Part shown: positions 46,340-58,177 of the stretch, piece after piece
How positions within the stretch are numbered: position 1 is the stretch's first letter
Layout: the number at the start of each line of letters is the position of its first letter
Source of the DNA: Paramacrobiotus metropolitanus
Taxonomy: Eukaryota; Tardigrada; Eutardigrada; Parachela; Macrobiotidae
Reading direction: 5' to 3'
Assembly (NCBI RefSeq): GCF_019649055.1
Contig: NW_026570375.1
Coordinates: 62,001-126,000, forward strand
Length of the DNA: 64,000 nt
The notes under the pieces: generated by a model
Seen by the model: only the letters and a program-made list of their open reading frames with translations
What the model was told of the DNA's origin: nothing
Databases searched by the model: none
Translations under genes and position numbers: made by a program

Positions 46340-49300
46340 ATGAGTTCGCAGGAGCATCTCAGTTCCTTCATCACCATCGATGCCAACTCGGATTTCAACC
46401 TGAAGAATCTGCCGTACGGCGTGTTCAGCACTGCCGATAACGTAAGTCAACACAGCCAAAATTACCGTACTCATCCAGCTCTTTCGTCTAATTATTTACA
46501 ATAATAGTTACTTGTAAGTTTATAATTAATCATAATTATTTATGATAGTAATATTTATATAGACACTCTTATTCTGGACATAATATAATATTAACGTGAT
46601 ATTATTATTAACATTTTTTATGTACTCTGTATTAAAATGCATTATGTATGCATAGACCGTACATATTTATTTATTCACAATATTTATTTCATTTATTTAC
46701 AAGTTTTGTGTTTGTACAGGATAAACGGCGGATCGGTGTGGCCATCGGGGAATACATTCTGGATCTATCTGCAGCAAAAGAGAAAGTTTTCACCGGACCC
46801 ATTCTATCACCTCAGCTGCATGTGTTCGATCAGGTATTAAAACAAGGAAATTCTGATAAATGATCTTATCACATTCAAATATGAGACAGCAAGATTTTAT
46901 TCAGCTACACGCAAACCTAACGTATATATTTTGCCCTTGATGTTTGAAGCCGACAATCAACACCCTGTTGAGCTTGGGACGTCCAGCATGGCAGGAAGCA
47001 CGCAAGTCGCTGATGAAAGCGCTCAACGCGGAGGAAGCGGTACTGCGCGATGATGCTGATTTACGGAAACGGTATTTAATGTCTAGCAGTTACATATATC
47101 GAAGACCCAGCTGTAGAAAAAATATTAATACAACAATAGCAGCAAAGAACGATATATGCAACTGTCAACTGAAATATAAGCCGAATTTTTTATTTGAAGC
47201 GTAAGCATACTACAGTGAAACCTCTCTTATACGTACACCTCCGTTAAGAAAATTTCGTACGCAATGTAGAGGGTGTACGGAACTTGGAGGTGTTTTTTGC
47301 CGTGAAACGTAATTTTGGTTAGCGTTTTGGTGTACTTAATACAGAGGGTGTACGTACATAAGAGTGTACGTATCAGGGAGGTTTTATCTGATTTATTAAA
47401 AGTGTTCTAAGCCGGTACTAAACAAATTTGACATTGGAAATGATTAGCAAACACTGTACAATACATGTATAATTTTCAATATTGTGTATATGTGCAGTGC
47501 TTTCGTGAAGCAGAGCGATGCCATCATGCACGTGCCGGCGGACATCGGCGACTACACGGATTTCTACTCGGGACGAAATCACGCGGAGAACGTGGGGATT
47601 ATGTTCCGCGGGAAGGAACACGCCCTACCACCCAACTGGTAATCAGCTTAGCACAATACCAACGTTGCAGTTTTCTTGCAAGAACAATTATTATAATCCT
47701 CCTTTCTGGCTGACATCCTAACAGCTAACAATTTACAAAACTGTGAACCTGCCAGAATTTTATTAGTTTTAATACCGGCAGCCTTGAATTAATGTTGCTG
47801 TGTGTGCAGGCTGCATCTTCCCATTGGATACCATGGTCGTGCATCGTCCATCGTCATATCCGGAACGAATATCCATCGCCCTAACGGACAGACCCGTCCC
47901 AACGAAGGTCACTCTTCCCCGAATTTTATAGCTGCAGTAGTATTTGAGAACTGTATTATAATGTAATACAGTTCTCAAATACTACTGCAGCTACAAAAAA
48001 TGTATATTATACAGAGCAGCCGCCCGTGTGGGGACCGTGCAAACTCATGGATTTCGAACTGGAGATGGCTTTCTTCGTCGGACCCGGCAACGAGCTGGGC
48101 AAACCCATCAAAATCCAGGATGCACAGGAGCATATTTTTGGAATGGTGTTGATGAATGACTGGAGCGGTAAGTACCAAGTTACACAAAAAAAAGCCAAAA
48201 CACCCCTACAAATTAACAAGACTTTTCTGTTTTAAATAAAAGTATTAATACGATTGCAGCATGCTTCAGCAGTGAAATCGTTACTTCAGGAAAATTTATA
48301 AGCAGAACAATATCACTACTACAGAGTATTTCCGATTAATTATTATTTATACTATTTTATTCTTATTAATCTTCTAATACTATTTTAAGCGATCGATGTA
48401 TGCTATTATTATTATTATTATTCTATTATTATTAATTTTAAGCTGTATTCTTACGACACACACAATAATACTGCTGCTATCGAAAAGATTTTGCACAATT
48501 GCACCCCGCAGGACAGAATTTCTTTTTCTTCATAGTTATATTAGGCTATTAAATAGCCTTTCATCTGTAATTATTTCTCCTATGTTGCACTATTTCTTAT
48601 TTGTTTGTCAGCTCGCGACATCCAACGGTGGGAATACCAACCGCTAGGTCCGTTCCTGGCTAAGAGCGTGGGCACGACCATCTCTCCTTGGGTGGTGACT
48701 ATGGACGCCCTGATGCCCTTCCTCACCGACAACACCCGCCAGAATCCCCAGCCCCTGCCCTACCTCCAACACAGTGACCGCTACAACTTCGACATCAAGC
48801 TGGAAGTGGCGCTGAAGGGCGACGATATGCGAGATGCCAAAGTCATCTCCAAATCCAACTTCAAGGTAAGGAGAAGATACCCATTCATCATAATATTCGC
48901 GTGAATTCCATTGCAGTGATTAGTTAATAATTCATAGCACATGTACTGGAGTATGAAACAGCAACTGGCCCATCACACCAGCAACGGATGTAATATGCGG
49001 CCGGGTGACCTTTGCGGATCCGGGACCATCAGTGGACCGGTACGTATCACAGCGTGCCTCGGTAATGTTGACCTTTGCAATGCGGTATATGCGTTTCAAA
49101 GGATCGTGTTATTAATTTTTAGAATTTCCGGTTCCTGTGTTATATGCAGTCAGTATGTACGCAAGGAGATGTGTTTTTGACTTTTGCAGACGAAAGAATC
49201 GCGCGGCTGCATGGTGGAGTTATCGTGGAAGGGCACCGAGCCGATTGACTGCGGTAACGGTATCACCAGGACGTTTCTTCGTGATGGCGATGAAGTGACG

Positions 49301-49384
49301 CTGCGTGGATACTGCGACAACGGCACCTACCGTATCGGTTTTGGAACATGTACCGGCAAAATTCTTCCGGCAGTTGGCTATTGA
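46340..49384 (+). CDS. FAH: Fumarylacetoacetase
   Basis: Last enzyme of tyrosine breakdown; hydrolyses fumarylacetoacetate to fumarate and acetoacetate in the cytosol. Nine exons keep phase throughout: 46340-46441, 46720-46833, 46950-47071, 47498-47638, 47810-47907, 48015-48167, 48612-48865, 48938-49039, 49190-49384, giving 426 residues (human 419). Diagnostic runs include [32 protein letters not shown] (metal and catalytic His region), [73 protein letters not shown] and [14 protein letters not shown]. No frame break. Intron 3 contains a pogo-like MITE and intron 5 a perfect hairpin. An AATAAA near 49643 may be its polyadenylation signal. Confidence 0.97.
47213..47390. mobile_element. Pogo/Tigger-like MITE in FAH intron 3
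   Basis: 178 bp with imperfect terminal inverted repeats: left CAGTGAAACCTCTCTTATAC and, as reverse complement of the right end, CAGATAAAACCTCCCTGATAC. CAGTGAAACCTC is typical of pogo/Tigger-related DNA transposon ends. Too short for a transposase. A TA target duplication is not clear. Confidence 0.6.
47929..47993. repeat. Perfect 30 bp inverted repeat in FAH intron 5
   Basis: Arms 47929-47958 and 47964-47993 are exact reverse complements with a 5-base loop. The outer edge is TAGCTGCAGTAGTATTTGAG. It fills most of a 107-base intron (47908-48014). Confidence 0.9.
48400..48440. repeat. ATT-rich simple repeat
   Basis: Run of ATT triplets with one interruption, inside FAH intron 6. Confidence 0.7.
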
Positions 49385-50259
49385 AAAGTATTCGTGATGT
49401 TCTGCATTCGAGTTTTTGGTTCTACATGTAAAGCTTGTTCTACGGCAAAAAGCTTGCATGGACTACCAAACTGGGACTACCGGGTTAAAAGTTGTTAAAA
49501 AAATGGGAAAATCTCTGATCGGTACGTTAGATAAAGCATTCCAGCAAACCGAAGTGGGTCGAGCAGTATACAAGATAATCAAATCCATTGAAACTATAAT
49601 TGTAGCAGGTCTAGAGAATACGATCAGCTTGTACAAACTACAATAAATGGATTACCAAAAATTAATGTAATAAGGAACCTGTAAATCTAATACAAACCGG
49701 CTTGTACTGATTACAAGTTAATTCGTCTATGCAAGAAGCTATCAATCAGTCAACTGAATTTTTTTGCCGTAAACTGTAAGTAGTATGCCGGTACTATCCA
49801 TGTGTGTTTTGCATATTTTATTAGTTCATGATCAGCATAAACTAACATAAAATAAGTCGTGTACGTACATGGTACGGCTGCGCAGTCTGGACACAAAGAA
49901 ACCACGAAATTACTACCCGTAGTATACATTCTACATTTATTTAAAACATTGTTGTGTTTCGTACAACAATAACGTCCAGCTCACACAAATCCACAACAAC
50001 CAGTCACATTCCACGACACTCACAAAACTCGCAATTTTCACAATAATTTTACCAACTTCCAAAAACGAGACGAGAGTACAAGGCAATCAATCATGGGAAA
50101 CGATAATTTTGTAAAATGTATATATTATGTAAAAATTAACCGACACTAACCACAATCACCGGCACACGTTTTTGACAAGCACATCTGTACAATCCTGTAC
50201 ACAACATCGTCAACAACTCAACCATTTTCCAAGGCCAACAAGAATAGTGCTCCCTTTGC
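49385..50259. other. FAH 3' region and convergent intergenic space
   Basis: Contains the likely FAH 3' UTR (AATAAA near 49643) and the YPEL5 3' flank. A 76-codon frame at 49416-49646 ends at that signal and has no known motif; it is treated as chance. Confidence 0.45.
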
Positions 50260-50640
50260 TCACACGATAGGCAGCGGTCCCTCGCCGGCACTCTCCGGCG
50301 TCTCGATGCCCTCGCTCTCCATGATGAGCGCCCGCTCCAGGATGACCTTGGCCTCCTTGTACTTTTGGTCCTCCTCCGTGGCGAACTCGTAGAACCAGCC
50401 GAGTTTCGTGTTGCACTTCTTGCAGAAGACATCGCGGACAAAATGCCGGCCGGTGAGCATGACGCGGTCCTGCACCTCCGAGGTGCGGATGTTGACCACG
50501 CGGTTGAAGAGGAAGGCCCGCCCGGTGGAGCCGGTGAAGCGGGTGCTGGCCAGCTCCTTGCGGTTGGTCAGCACCGTGTCGCAGTTGCCGCACGAGTACA
50601 GCCGCGACCCGCCCGGATGCTCCAGGAAGATACGGCCCAT
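50260..50640 (-). CDS. YPEL5: Yippee-like protein 5
   Basis: Single-exon gene of 126 residues, close to human YPEL5 (121). Starts [20 protein letters not shown] and carries the yippee zinc-binding pattern of two CxxC pairs (CGNC and CKKC) about 50 residues apart. The core [20 protein letters not shown] and [17 protein letters not shown] are highly conserved in this family. YPEL5 is known as a partner of the CTLH/GID E3 ubiquitin ligase, so a role in protein turnover is expected. The C-terminal tail after [10 protein letters not shown] is acidic and divergent. The start follows the family. No frame break. Confidence 0.96.
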   Translation of the reverse strand: MGRIFLEHPGGSRLYSCGNCDTVLTNRKELASTRFTGSTGRAFLFNRVVNIRTSEVQDRVMLTGRHFVRDVFCKKCNTKLGWFYEFATEEDQKYKEAKVILERALIMESEGIETPESAGEGPLPIV

Positions 50641-51189
50641 GGCTGGCTGTCAGGAATGGATTCTATGGTTAAACAAAAAATTACGGAATGAAGAAAAGAA
50701 CAAAGAAGCCATTAATCATCACTCCTTAATGGAGATATGGAACTAAACGAGCTAACAGCTTTCAAGTATAAGCAACTATAATCTAACAAAAACAAATGAA
50801 AGCTGCGATGTGGAGAATAAATTACAATCCAGGTATTGTATTAGATTAAAGTAATTATGACAATTCTTAGGTACAGTACCACCAAAATAAAAATCCGAAA
50901 TATCGCGCAAAATTGTATATGTGTACGTTTGCGAGTACAGTGTTAAAACGCTGTAATATGTACATGTATATGCAATTAATCGTAAGCTACGGGTAGTGAC
51001 TTTGATTTATACGTGCTTTAATTAATCCTCAATCTTCACAAAAAATTTTAATTCTTGAAAGAGCGCAGCATGCAGTGGGTAGTGAGTACTAGTGACTCTT
51101 AATCTTTTATTAAACTGATCGTGAATTTTTTGCGCTTGAGATAATAATTATTACGTATATCTATATAGATATACTACAATATGTACAAT
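50641..51189. other. Intergenic, no gene recognised
   Basis: 5' side of YPEL5 and left flank of the retroelement remnant. AT-rich. Confidence 0.4.
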
Positions 51190-52033
51190 ATGTGAATGTA
51201 AAAAAAGCCTTCGAAACCAGAAAACACCAAAAGATTTGGGATGAACCGATCATCCACGGCACGGTGGAAACCCTCCTGGCGGCAGCTCAGTCAGACATGT
51301 CAAGTGAAGCCCGTCTTCGAGGTGTGAGCACTAAGGATAATGGCGCATGGCTGGAAGCACTTCCAGCCGCATCCCTCGGTAACTTCCTAAACGACACCAC
51401 ACTCAGAATTGCTGTCGGCCTGCGTCTCGGCGTACCAGTCACCATTCCACACCGTTGCAATTGTGGTGAATGGGCCGATGCGCGAGGATACCATGGCCTG
51501 AGTTGTAAAAAAAGCCGGGGCCGGAAGCCCAGGCACAGCTGCATCAATGTCACTTTAAACGCGCCTTTGCTTCCGCCGGTATTGAAACAGAACTGGAACC
51601 ACCTGGTACTTGCCTAACCAATGGCAAGCGCCCCGACGGAGTGACTTTGGTCCCATGGGAAAGAGGAAAGATGTTGACCTGGGACGCCACATGTGTGTGC
51701 ACGGTAGCTTTGTCGCACATCGCGGCAACATCGAAGCAAGCGGGAGCAGCCGCGGCGCGCGCAGAGCAGGATAAAGTGGCGAAGTATCGGGAACTCACTC
51801 GAGATTACCTGTTCCGCGCATTTGGCGTCGAAACACTTGGACTGGTGACCGAAGTCGGGAAGATGATACAACAGGAAACAGGCGAGGTACGGGCGACGGA
51901 GTTTTTGCGCCAACGGATCAGCATTGACGTCCAACGCGGGAACGCGGCCTCTGTCATGGGAACAGCACCAGCATCGACCAACTTAGACGAAATGTTCTGT
52001 GTGATTAGGCCGCCCATTTCCGCAGTCGGCTGA
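51190..52033 (+). mobile_element. Remnant of a retroelement pol C-terminus
   Basis: Two overlapping reading frames resemble the region downstream of reverse transcriptase in a class of animal retroelements. They show an LRIAVGLRLGVPVTIPHRC segment, a C-x-C ... H-x3-C pattern (CNCGEWADARGYHGLSC), RPDGVTLVPWERGK, and a closing RQRISIDVQRGNAASVMG. No reverse transcriptase core, ends or repeats are visible. It is a broken fragment, in at least two pieces, and its exact family is not determined. Confidence 0.6.
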
Positions 52034-53480
52034 GGCTGTGTATTCAGTACAATTCTTTCACTTTTATGGAAACTTGTGACTGTATTGTATCGCCAAATTG
52101 ATTTAAACTGATGGAGGAATTTAAAAAAAGTAATTAATGCGTTAAAAATGTACGTACGTACCTATCTGTATCTGATGTTTATAGGGTACGGTAGTGAAAC
52201 ACCAACCGAAAGGAGACCCTTATTATTGCATAATTATCAGTATTATTATACTTTGATTACAGTAAAACTGAGTATGAACTGTAATTAACTGATTACCAAT
52301 TTACCATCATCACCTGCTGTAAAGCGTGAACAATAAACTGCGGGTACTAAAAATACATTTTTTTAAAAATTTTCTACCCTGTTCCACTGTAACAGAACGT
52401 TCAAAATTGTCGAATAAATTATTCATTGCTCATGTGAAAGTTGCTGCCATCAAACTTATTAATTTAACTTAACAAAATTTCCAACTTATTATTGTATCAG
52501 AACATCATCGAAACTAAAAATCTCAAAACAGCATCTGAATAGGGGAACACACAAAAGCATGGAGCTCGGAATTTTGCTTCAGAGTTTAGTACATGCAAAC
52601 AGAAACTGCGAGAACCATGTGATCTACTGGTAGCAATGACAACAGTCGTCATGTTGTCTGTACTCTGCACTTACATAATCCATATTCATACTTCATTGCC
52701 CAGAATAAAGAGAGTTGCAAACAGAATGCTCTGTTCAAGAAACTTCAAAAGCAACCACTCACCTTCTACTTCGTTACACCTCCACACGGCACAGAAGTCA
52801 CCCAACGATGGACAAGCAAGTGGCTTTCCAAAATCGGAAATTTGAAAAGAAAATTCCCGTCCTGTTCACTAAATTCACAATGCATCCATGGGCAGCAAAC
52901 AAAGGTGCAACCAAGTTTCCAATGACAAGAAATCTGAGCCAGAACGTATTTCCACAACCACAACAAAGCGAGTTTCGATGATTGTCAGGGTTACAAATTA
53001 CAGTACAACTAACGGGAGAAAGACTGAAAGAGCGTAAAGCAGAGCAAATGAATTTCAGATCAATTCCAATGGTGGGACAATAAAGCAGTGATTATGCTTT
53101 CCAAAGCATTCAAATTTAGGAGTTTCGAAACGTTTCAAAATGATCTTCGCAGCAAGAAAAATAGAAACATGAGAAACATCAACAATGTGCCAAGGGCAAT
53201 ACGCTTTGTGCGCCACGGAAACGGCCGCCCGGTAGCGGACAATCAAGGCTTCTGTATAGTTAAGAGTTGCATCTTAGGCCATACTACCTCCGGGCGTCAC
53301 TGTGAAATCTCAGCCACAAATACTGCGTGCTGGAGGTTCACAACGTTTCAGTTTTCGATTTTTTTGAAATTTTGTTTATTGTTTATTCACACGCCTATAA
53401 GCATTGTGGACATTGCGTTTACTGTTGTGTAAGATTTATCTCACTTATTAGTGGACGGTATCCAGAATTTATTCCTGAGA
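52034..53480. other. Intergenic, no gene recognised
   Basis: About 1.4 kb before the MH1-THAP gene; AT-rich with only short chance frames. Confidence 0.4.
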
Positions 53481-54806
53481 ATGGAGTCGGACTCAACTTC
53501 AAGTCAGTCCGTGGACGATCTGGGGATGGAGCATCAGCCAAGTGGCAGCGGGAACGTCTCGCGTTCTGCATTTTCTTTACCACCCGATGAGGAACTGATT
53601 TTAATGTCCCTCACTCAGCTGAAGTACTACCTCGAATACGCAACATGTACAGAAGAAGAAGAAGAGCGCATCATGCAAAAACGGAAAAAGCTTCAGGCGA
53701 AGAAGGTAATAGCAACTCTGTAACTTCCACGTTGAGTGGCAATCTGAATTATTTCGTTGATGTCGACTGTATAATAATGTGATTTACAGTCATGCTTTCT
53801 TTTAATTTATGTGGTTAATCTCAGAAAAACTGAACCAGAAATTTATTTAAAATTAGGCTAATGAAAAACGCTCCATCAGAATGCAGCTGCAACGACAACA
53901 GGCTAAAGAGAAGATTGCCAACGAAAAACTGAATGGTGTTTACCGTAAGCTACTCAGCTGCTACTGTAATTAATTGTACATAATTACCACAGTTATCATG
54001 AGTTATGCTCGCCTTGATTGAAAATTATTATGCCATACATGTATTTTTTATAAGAAATTGTTTTTATGTCTCAGGTAATCCTTCTACATTGGAGACGCTC
54101 ATCATAAACCGGTCTCCCCTGGTTAAACCGGCCTACGCCAGAAAGGTGTCCAAATATTTGGTCAGAACATTCAAAACCGAACCGGAGACGCTGCGGAAAA
54201 TGTGCATCGCATTGTCCGCGGGTGATACTTCCGCTACGGACTGTGTTGTCTGCCGGGACGACCTTCACGTCAGGGTAACATGAAATTTGTTGCCAAAAGG
54301 TTTAACAAATTCGTACTTATTTTTTTCGCTGATTTTGAATTACTTTTTCAACACACTTTGATACATACTTTTTCTTTCAGCTTCATGGAAACGAAATTCC
54401 CCTGCACGAGGCTGTTATTCGAGCATTCCGGGGACCGGCGTTGCGGTTGAAGCAGCAGAAGACCTGCCGTTCGACAGACGGGGAGGTCTGTATCAATCCC
54501 TACCATTACGAGCGCCGGGCGAAAGCGAAGATGGTCCGCGGTTCCATCTGCGTTGTCTATGGTTGCAATAATCGCTCGGACGGGTCGTCCGGTCTGTCGT
54601 TCTTCCGCGTTCCTAAAAACCGCGATACCGAGCGGTACCGGGCCTTCTTTGCGTTTGCACGCCGACAAGATCTGGAACAAACGGGATTCCTCAACCATCA
54701 CCGGATATGCAGTCAGCACTTCCGCCCCGAAGACATGAGACATACTGGGAAAAAGACTCTGTTGTTACCGACAGCTGTACCGACGCAAAGGTGTCCATCG
54801 AATTAA
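53481..54806 (+). CDS. MH1-like and THAP zinc-finger fusion protein
   Basis: Predicted nuclear DNA-binding protein. Exons 53481-53705, 53857-53944, 54075-54274 and 54381-54806 join in phase to 312 residues. Residues 1-104 are acidic/serine-rich, then a charged helix likely to form a coiled coil. Residues about 125-216 resemble a SMAD MH1 domain: ARKVSKYLVRTFKTEPETL matches the helix AKRAIESLVKKLKEKKDEL of SMAD4, and TDGEVCINPYHYERR matches the closing CVNPYHYERV with the zinc ligands Cys208 and His213, plus Cys200 and Cys161/164. The DNA-reading hairpin of SMADs is not conserved. Residues 222-312 form a THAP domain: MVRGSICVVYGCNN, C228/C233, FFRVPK, ICSQHF (C281/H284) and the AVPT box. Both domains lie in one exon with no donor site seen between them. 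There is no MH2 domain. The MH1 call is the less certain half. Confidence 0.75.
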
Positions 54807-55417
54807 GATTGTTCGATTTCGTGTAGATTGGTTTTTTACTGCATTTTCTTTCATACAGCTGACACGTATGCGTCTCCAGTATTGCTACTTAAGCTGCTTT
54901 TTGATCGCCTTTTATGGATCTTGTTGAAGATTTTTGTATTTGGATTCGTTAAAAAAATACGCCTGTTCGCCGTTCGATCGATATCCGGATCCAAAAAAGC
55001 CAATTTATTTTGTACTTCCTTATTCCAATATTCGTTTATCTTACCATTAGTGAACAACAACCAGCATATTAAATTGCTTACAGGTGCATCAAATCCAGGG
55101 AAAGCATAATTATTTTATAATATTAATATTACGTAACAAACTGCCAGCAAAATGCGCAAAAAGAGAGATTTCCTTTACAAAAAATTATCCAAAAAGAAAA
55201 CGCCAAAGCAACCTAATTCATATAACGTCCCATTTCCAGCACACGCTGCAAAATTAAACCGACAAACTGCACCACCTCCCCCGCAAACCCTTCTGAGAAA
55301 CAAAACTCGAAAATGTTCCCATTTCACCAGTAATAATGGAACACGAAATCAATCCGCCAATACTCAACCATAACCGTCAAGAGAACTTGAAACAAACGCT
55401 ATCTACAAGGATTATCT
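54807..55417. other. Intergenic, no gene recognised
   Basis: Convergent 3' flanks of the MH1-THAP gene and the RING1 homologue. A THAP-associated transposase was looked for downstream and not found. Confidence 0.4.
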
Positions 55418-56995
55418 TCATTTCAGCTTGATGTTGCCCGAGAAGGCAAAGGCGAACTTCATGGGGCGCCCAATGTTCCAGTAGCGTTCGTGGACGTCCA
55501 GGAGGGTCAGGCTGTGCTGCAGGAGATGGTAGTCGTTCTTGGCCATCTTCAGGTAGATCTGCACTTTGCTCACGTCGATCCCGTTGATGTCCACGACGGA
55601 GCTGTTCTGGCGCTCCACCAGCAAACGGGTCAGGATGAAACGGCACACGTGATCGACTGCAAATCAAGATGCCGCATGTGACTGCTATTTGAAAATATGC
55701 GCTTTACTAAAATTCTCAACATGAAGAAATCTACACGCCGCAGAAGAGAAAATTCGGTACAAGGCGTCAACAGCAAAAATCGAACCTAACTAACTTATGT
55801 AGGAGTATCGCGCAGGCATAATATGCTTATGCCTGCGCGATACGAAACTAAAAATAAAGCGCACATTTTTCTTTAAAAAAGCTACAAGGCGGTAAATATT
55901 CCTCTGTGCATGTACAGTGTACACTCAGTACACTGAAGACGACAACTACAACACTCCACATATTAGCACTAACCGGTAAGAACAGAAAAACCTTAATACA
56001 ATAATAACAAAACTAATAACAAATCAGGAAGGATTCCAATAACTCATAAACCAGAAAATTAATTAACAGATCGGAAAAATCATAACAGAAAATCATCATC
56101 TCTTTCTCAATCTTTCGTTTCGCAAATTGTCTCAATCAGGAAAAACCGAATTCACTAAAAGTATTTCAAACTAACAGAAGATACAGAACACATGCCATCC
56201 TAAAGCGCAACTTAATTTAACGATGAAAATGACCAGTTTCCAAAGAAATCAACAACCAAAAACCAAAATAATAAAAAAACGGAAACATTTCCTAGGAAGT
56301 CCCTCATCTCCAAGCGCTCAGGAGTAGGATTATGTAATTATTAATAAATCCCACATGGACTACCGTCTCTTACCTTTGGCACTGCCTTTCACCCGCACGA
56401 AGCGCTTGGCCGGCTTCCACTTCTCCAGCACCTCCGTCTGCCCGGCGGCCACCATCTTCCGCTCATACGGCCGCAACTCCATACACACCACCGGCACCCC
56501 GTCATCCTCCTCCACCGCGGGGGCCACCACCTTGGCCTGCGCCGGACCACTACCCCCCGCACCGCCACCCCCACCTGCTCCTCTTCGACGTCGTCGCGGC
56601 TCGCTCCCCGTGGCCAGCAGCGCCAACTTAGCCGCGTTCTGCTCATCCATCTCCCGGCGATTGGGGAACAGCACCCGGATGATGTCGTCGAACAGGGGAT
56701 CGGGACGCAGGGAGCGCATGGAGATGAGCTTGGTGCGGCAGTTGGGGCATTCGCGGTTGCCGTTGCGCAGCGCCTGACTGATGCAGTCGTCGCAGAAACG
56801 GTGCAGGCACTCCTTGGTGGTGCGGGTGTTGCGCAGAATGTCCAGACAGATGGCGCACTGCAGCTCCTGCTCCAGGATGCGGCCGGTGGTGTGGACGATG
56901 CGGGTGTCGGTGGGCGGGATGTGCTGGGGGGTACGGTTCAGTTCATAGGGGTTGAGGGTCCATAGGCGCGCTTCCTCGTCCATCATGTGGCCCAT
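55418..56995 (-). CDS. RING1: RING1/RNF2 Polycomb E3 ubiquitin ligase
   Basis: Core of Polycomb repressive complex 1, which mono-ubiquitinates histone H2A. Two exons (56374-56995 and 55418-55656) join in phase to about 286 residues. Near the start YELNRTPQ is the conserved lead-in. The RING finger (residues about 47-86) reads CAICLDILRNTRTTKECLHR onward, with all eight ligands and ECPNCRTKL. SMRSLRPDPLFDDII follows, as in RING1B. A Gly-rich basic linker precedes the RAWUL domain, which spans the splice junction: RFVRVKGSAK joined to VDHVCRFILTRL, then RYWNIGRPMKFAFAF. RAWUL binds CBX and RYBP-type partners. The start is set at MGHMMDEEARLW; an upstream in-frame Met at 57061 is possible. Shorter than vertebrate RING1 mostly in the linker. 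The intron (55657-56373) holds a perfect hairpin. Confidence 0.94.
55805..55843. repeat. Perfect 17 bp inverted repeat in RING1 intron
   Basis: Arms GTATCGCGCAGGCATAA and its exact reverse complement flank a 5-base loop (TATGC). GC-rich against an AT-rich intron. Not a recognised RNA gene. Confidence 0.9.
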
Positions 56996-58177
56996 AGAGA
57001 GATCGATGAAACAACAAACTCCAGAGTCGAGATCCCGATTTGGCAAGTAGTAGTACTGCACTCAAGGACTAACTAACGAGCAAACTGACGAAAGACTCGG
57101 GTAGGGAGACCGAAGAATTAAAAGATACAGCGGACACTTCTCAACGTGACATTCATGCGATTTTGGATCGGGGAGAATGTGCATCAGTTGAGCTAACAGA
57201 TTCCCAGAAACATGCTCAAAGCAGCTGGAACTTTCCACACAACAACGTACACTGCGTAAGCGATGGTAGGTTGATTTTCTGGGACGAATGCACACATGGA
57301 GCTCAAAACGTCCCTGATTCATAAACGGAATGATGCTTCTACTTCAATCATAAAAAACTCCGGTGATTGATAAAAAGATTTATCTTGCATCCAGGGTCGT
57401 TGATCTGCCAATCTATTCCGCGATTCGTGAATCGACAAGAAACCATTTAGCACATTTACCATGTCATTACGCAGTCAAGCGTGACGCATGCAGATTTCAT
57501 CAGCGGTAAAGATGATTTCGATTGGTAACAGATGTTTCAACCCGAAGACGTTATCGCGCTGTACGTATAAGGGCATCAATGTGTCGACGTACTGGGATAT
57601 CGCTACATGAGACGGAATTATTTGTAGTGGAATTCCAACTTCTGCAGCCGGAAGTTGCAGCTGGTAAATAAAGCATGACTGGAACGTCAAAACAGGCATC
57701 CTTATTTTTCCTTAAACAGTGTAAACTGTAAAGTGCTACCATTTATCTGATTTATTAGCATAAAAATTACGTCATATAATTGTTAGACAGATCTGTTTTG
57801 TCAAGGTAGCTTAGTAAAATTTGCATTCGCAGCGGAAAGACAGCTGGAAAACACAAAATGGAAATGGTGGATGGTCTACCGATCAAGCGACCGCCGGAGG
57901 AGTAGCCAACACTGAACACTGCGACTTGACTCAAAATTTGTCTTTTATCTCCGCAATCGGAATGCCAAAACCGACTTATCAAAAATGCCAGCGTAAACAA
58001 AAGTTTGTTGCGGTATTCGCTGATAAACAAGGTGACTGAACTAACTTTATCACAAGCTTAAATCATCCTTGATTACCATTCCATCGATGACACAAGTTCT
58101 TATGACTTTTCCATCACAACTATAATCAGCGCGCTGCTGGAACACCAGTCTCCAATTTTAATTTCCTCCATACCACC
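56996..58177. other. Divergent intergenic region between RING1 and the S28 peptidase
   Basis: Must hold the promoters of two divergently transcribed genes. Short frames only; no clear TATA box. Confidence 0.4.

Noticed and set aside
49416-49646. 76-codon frame after FAH
   Set aside because: Lies in the likely FAH 3' UTR, ends at the AATAAA and has no known motif or splice context.
53481-54274. Ordinary SMAD gene with the MH2 half missed downstream
   Set aside because: The frame runs through the MH1 end into THAP and then a stop. No MH2 motif was seen up to the convergent RING1 gene.
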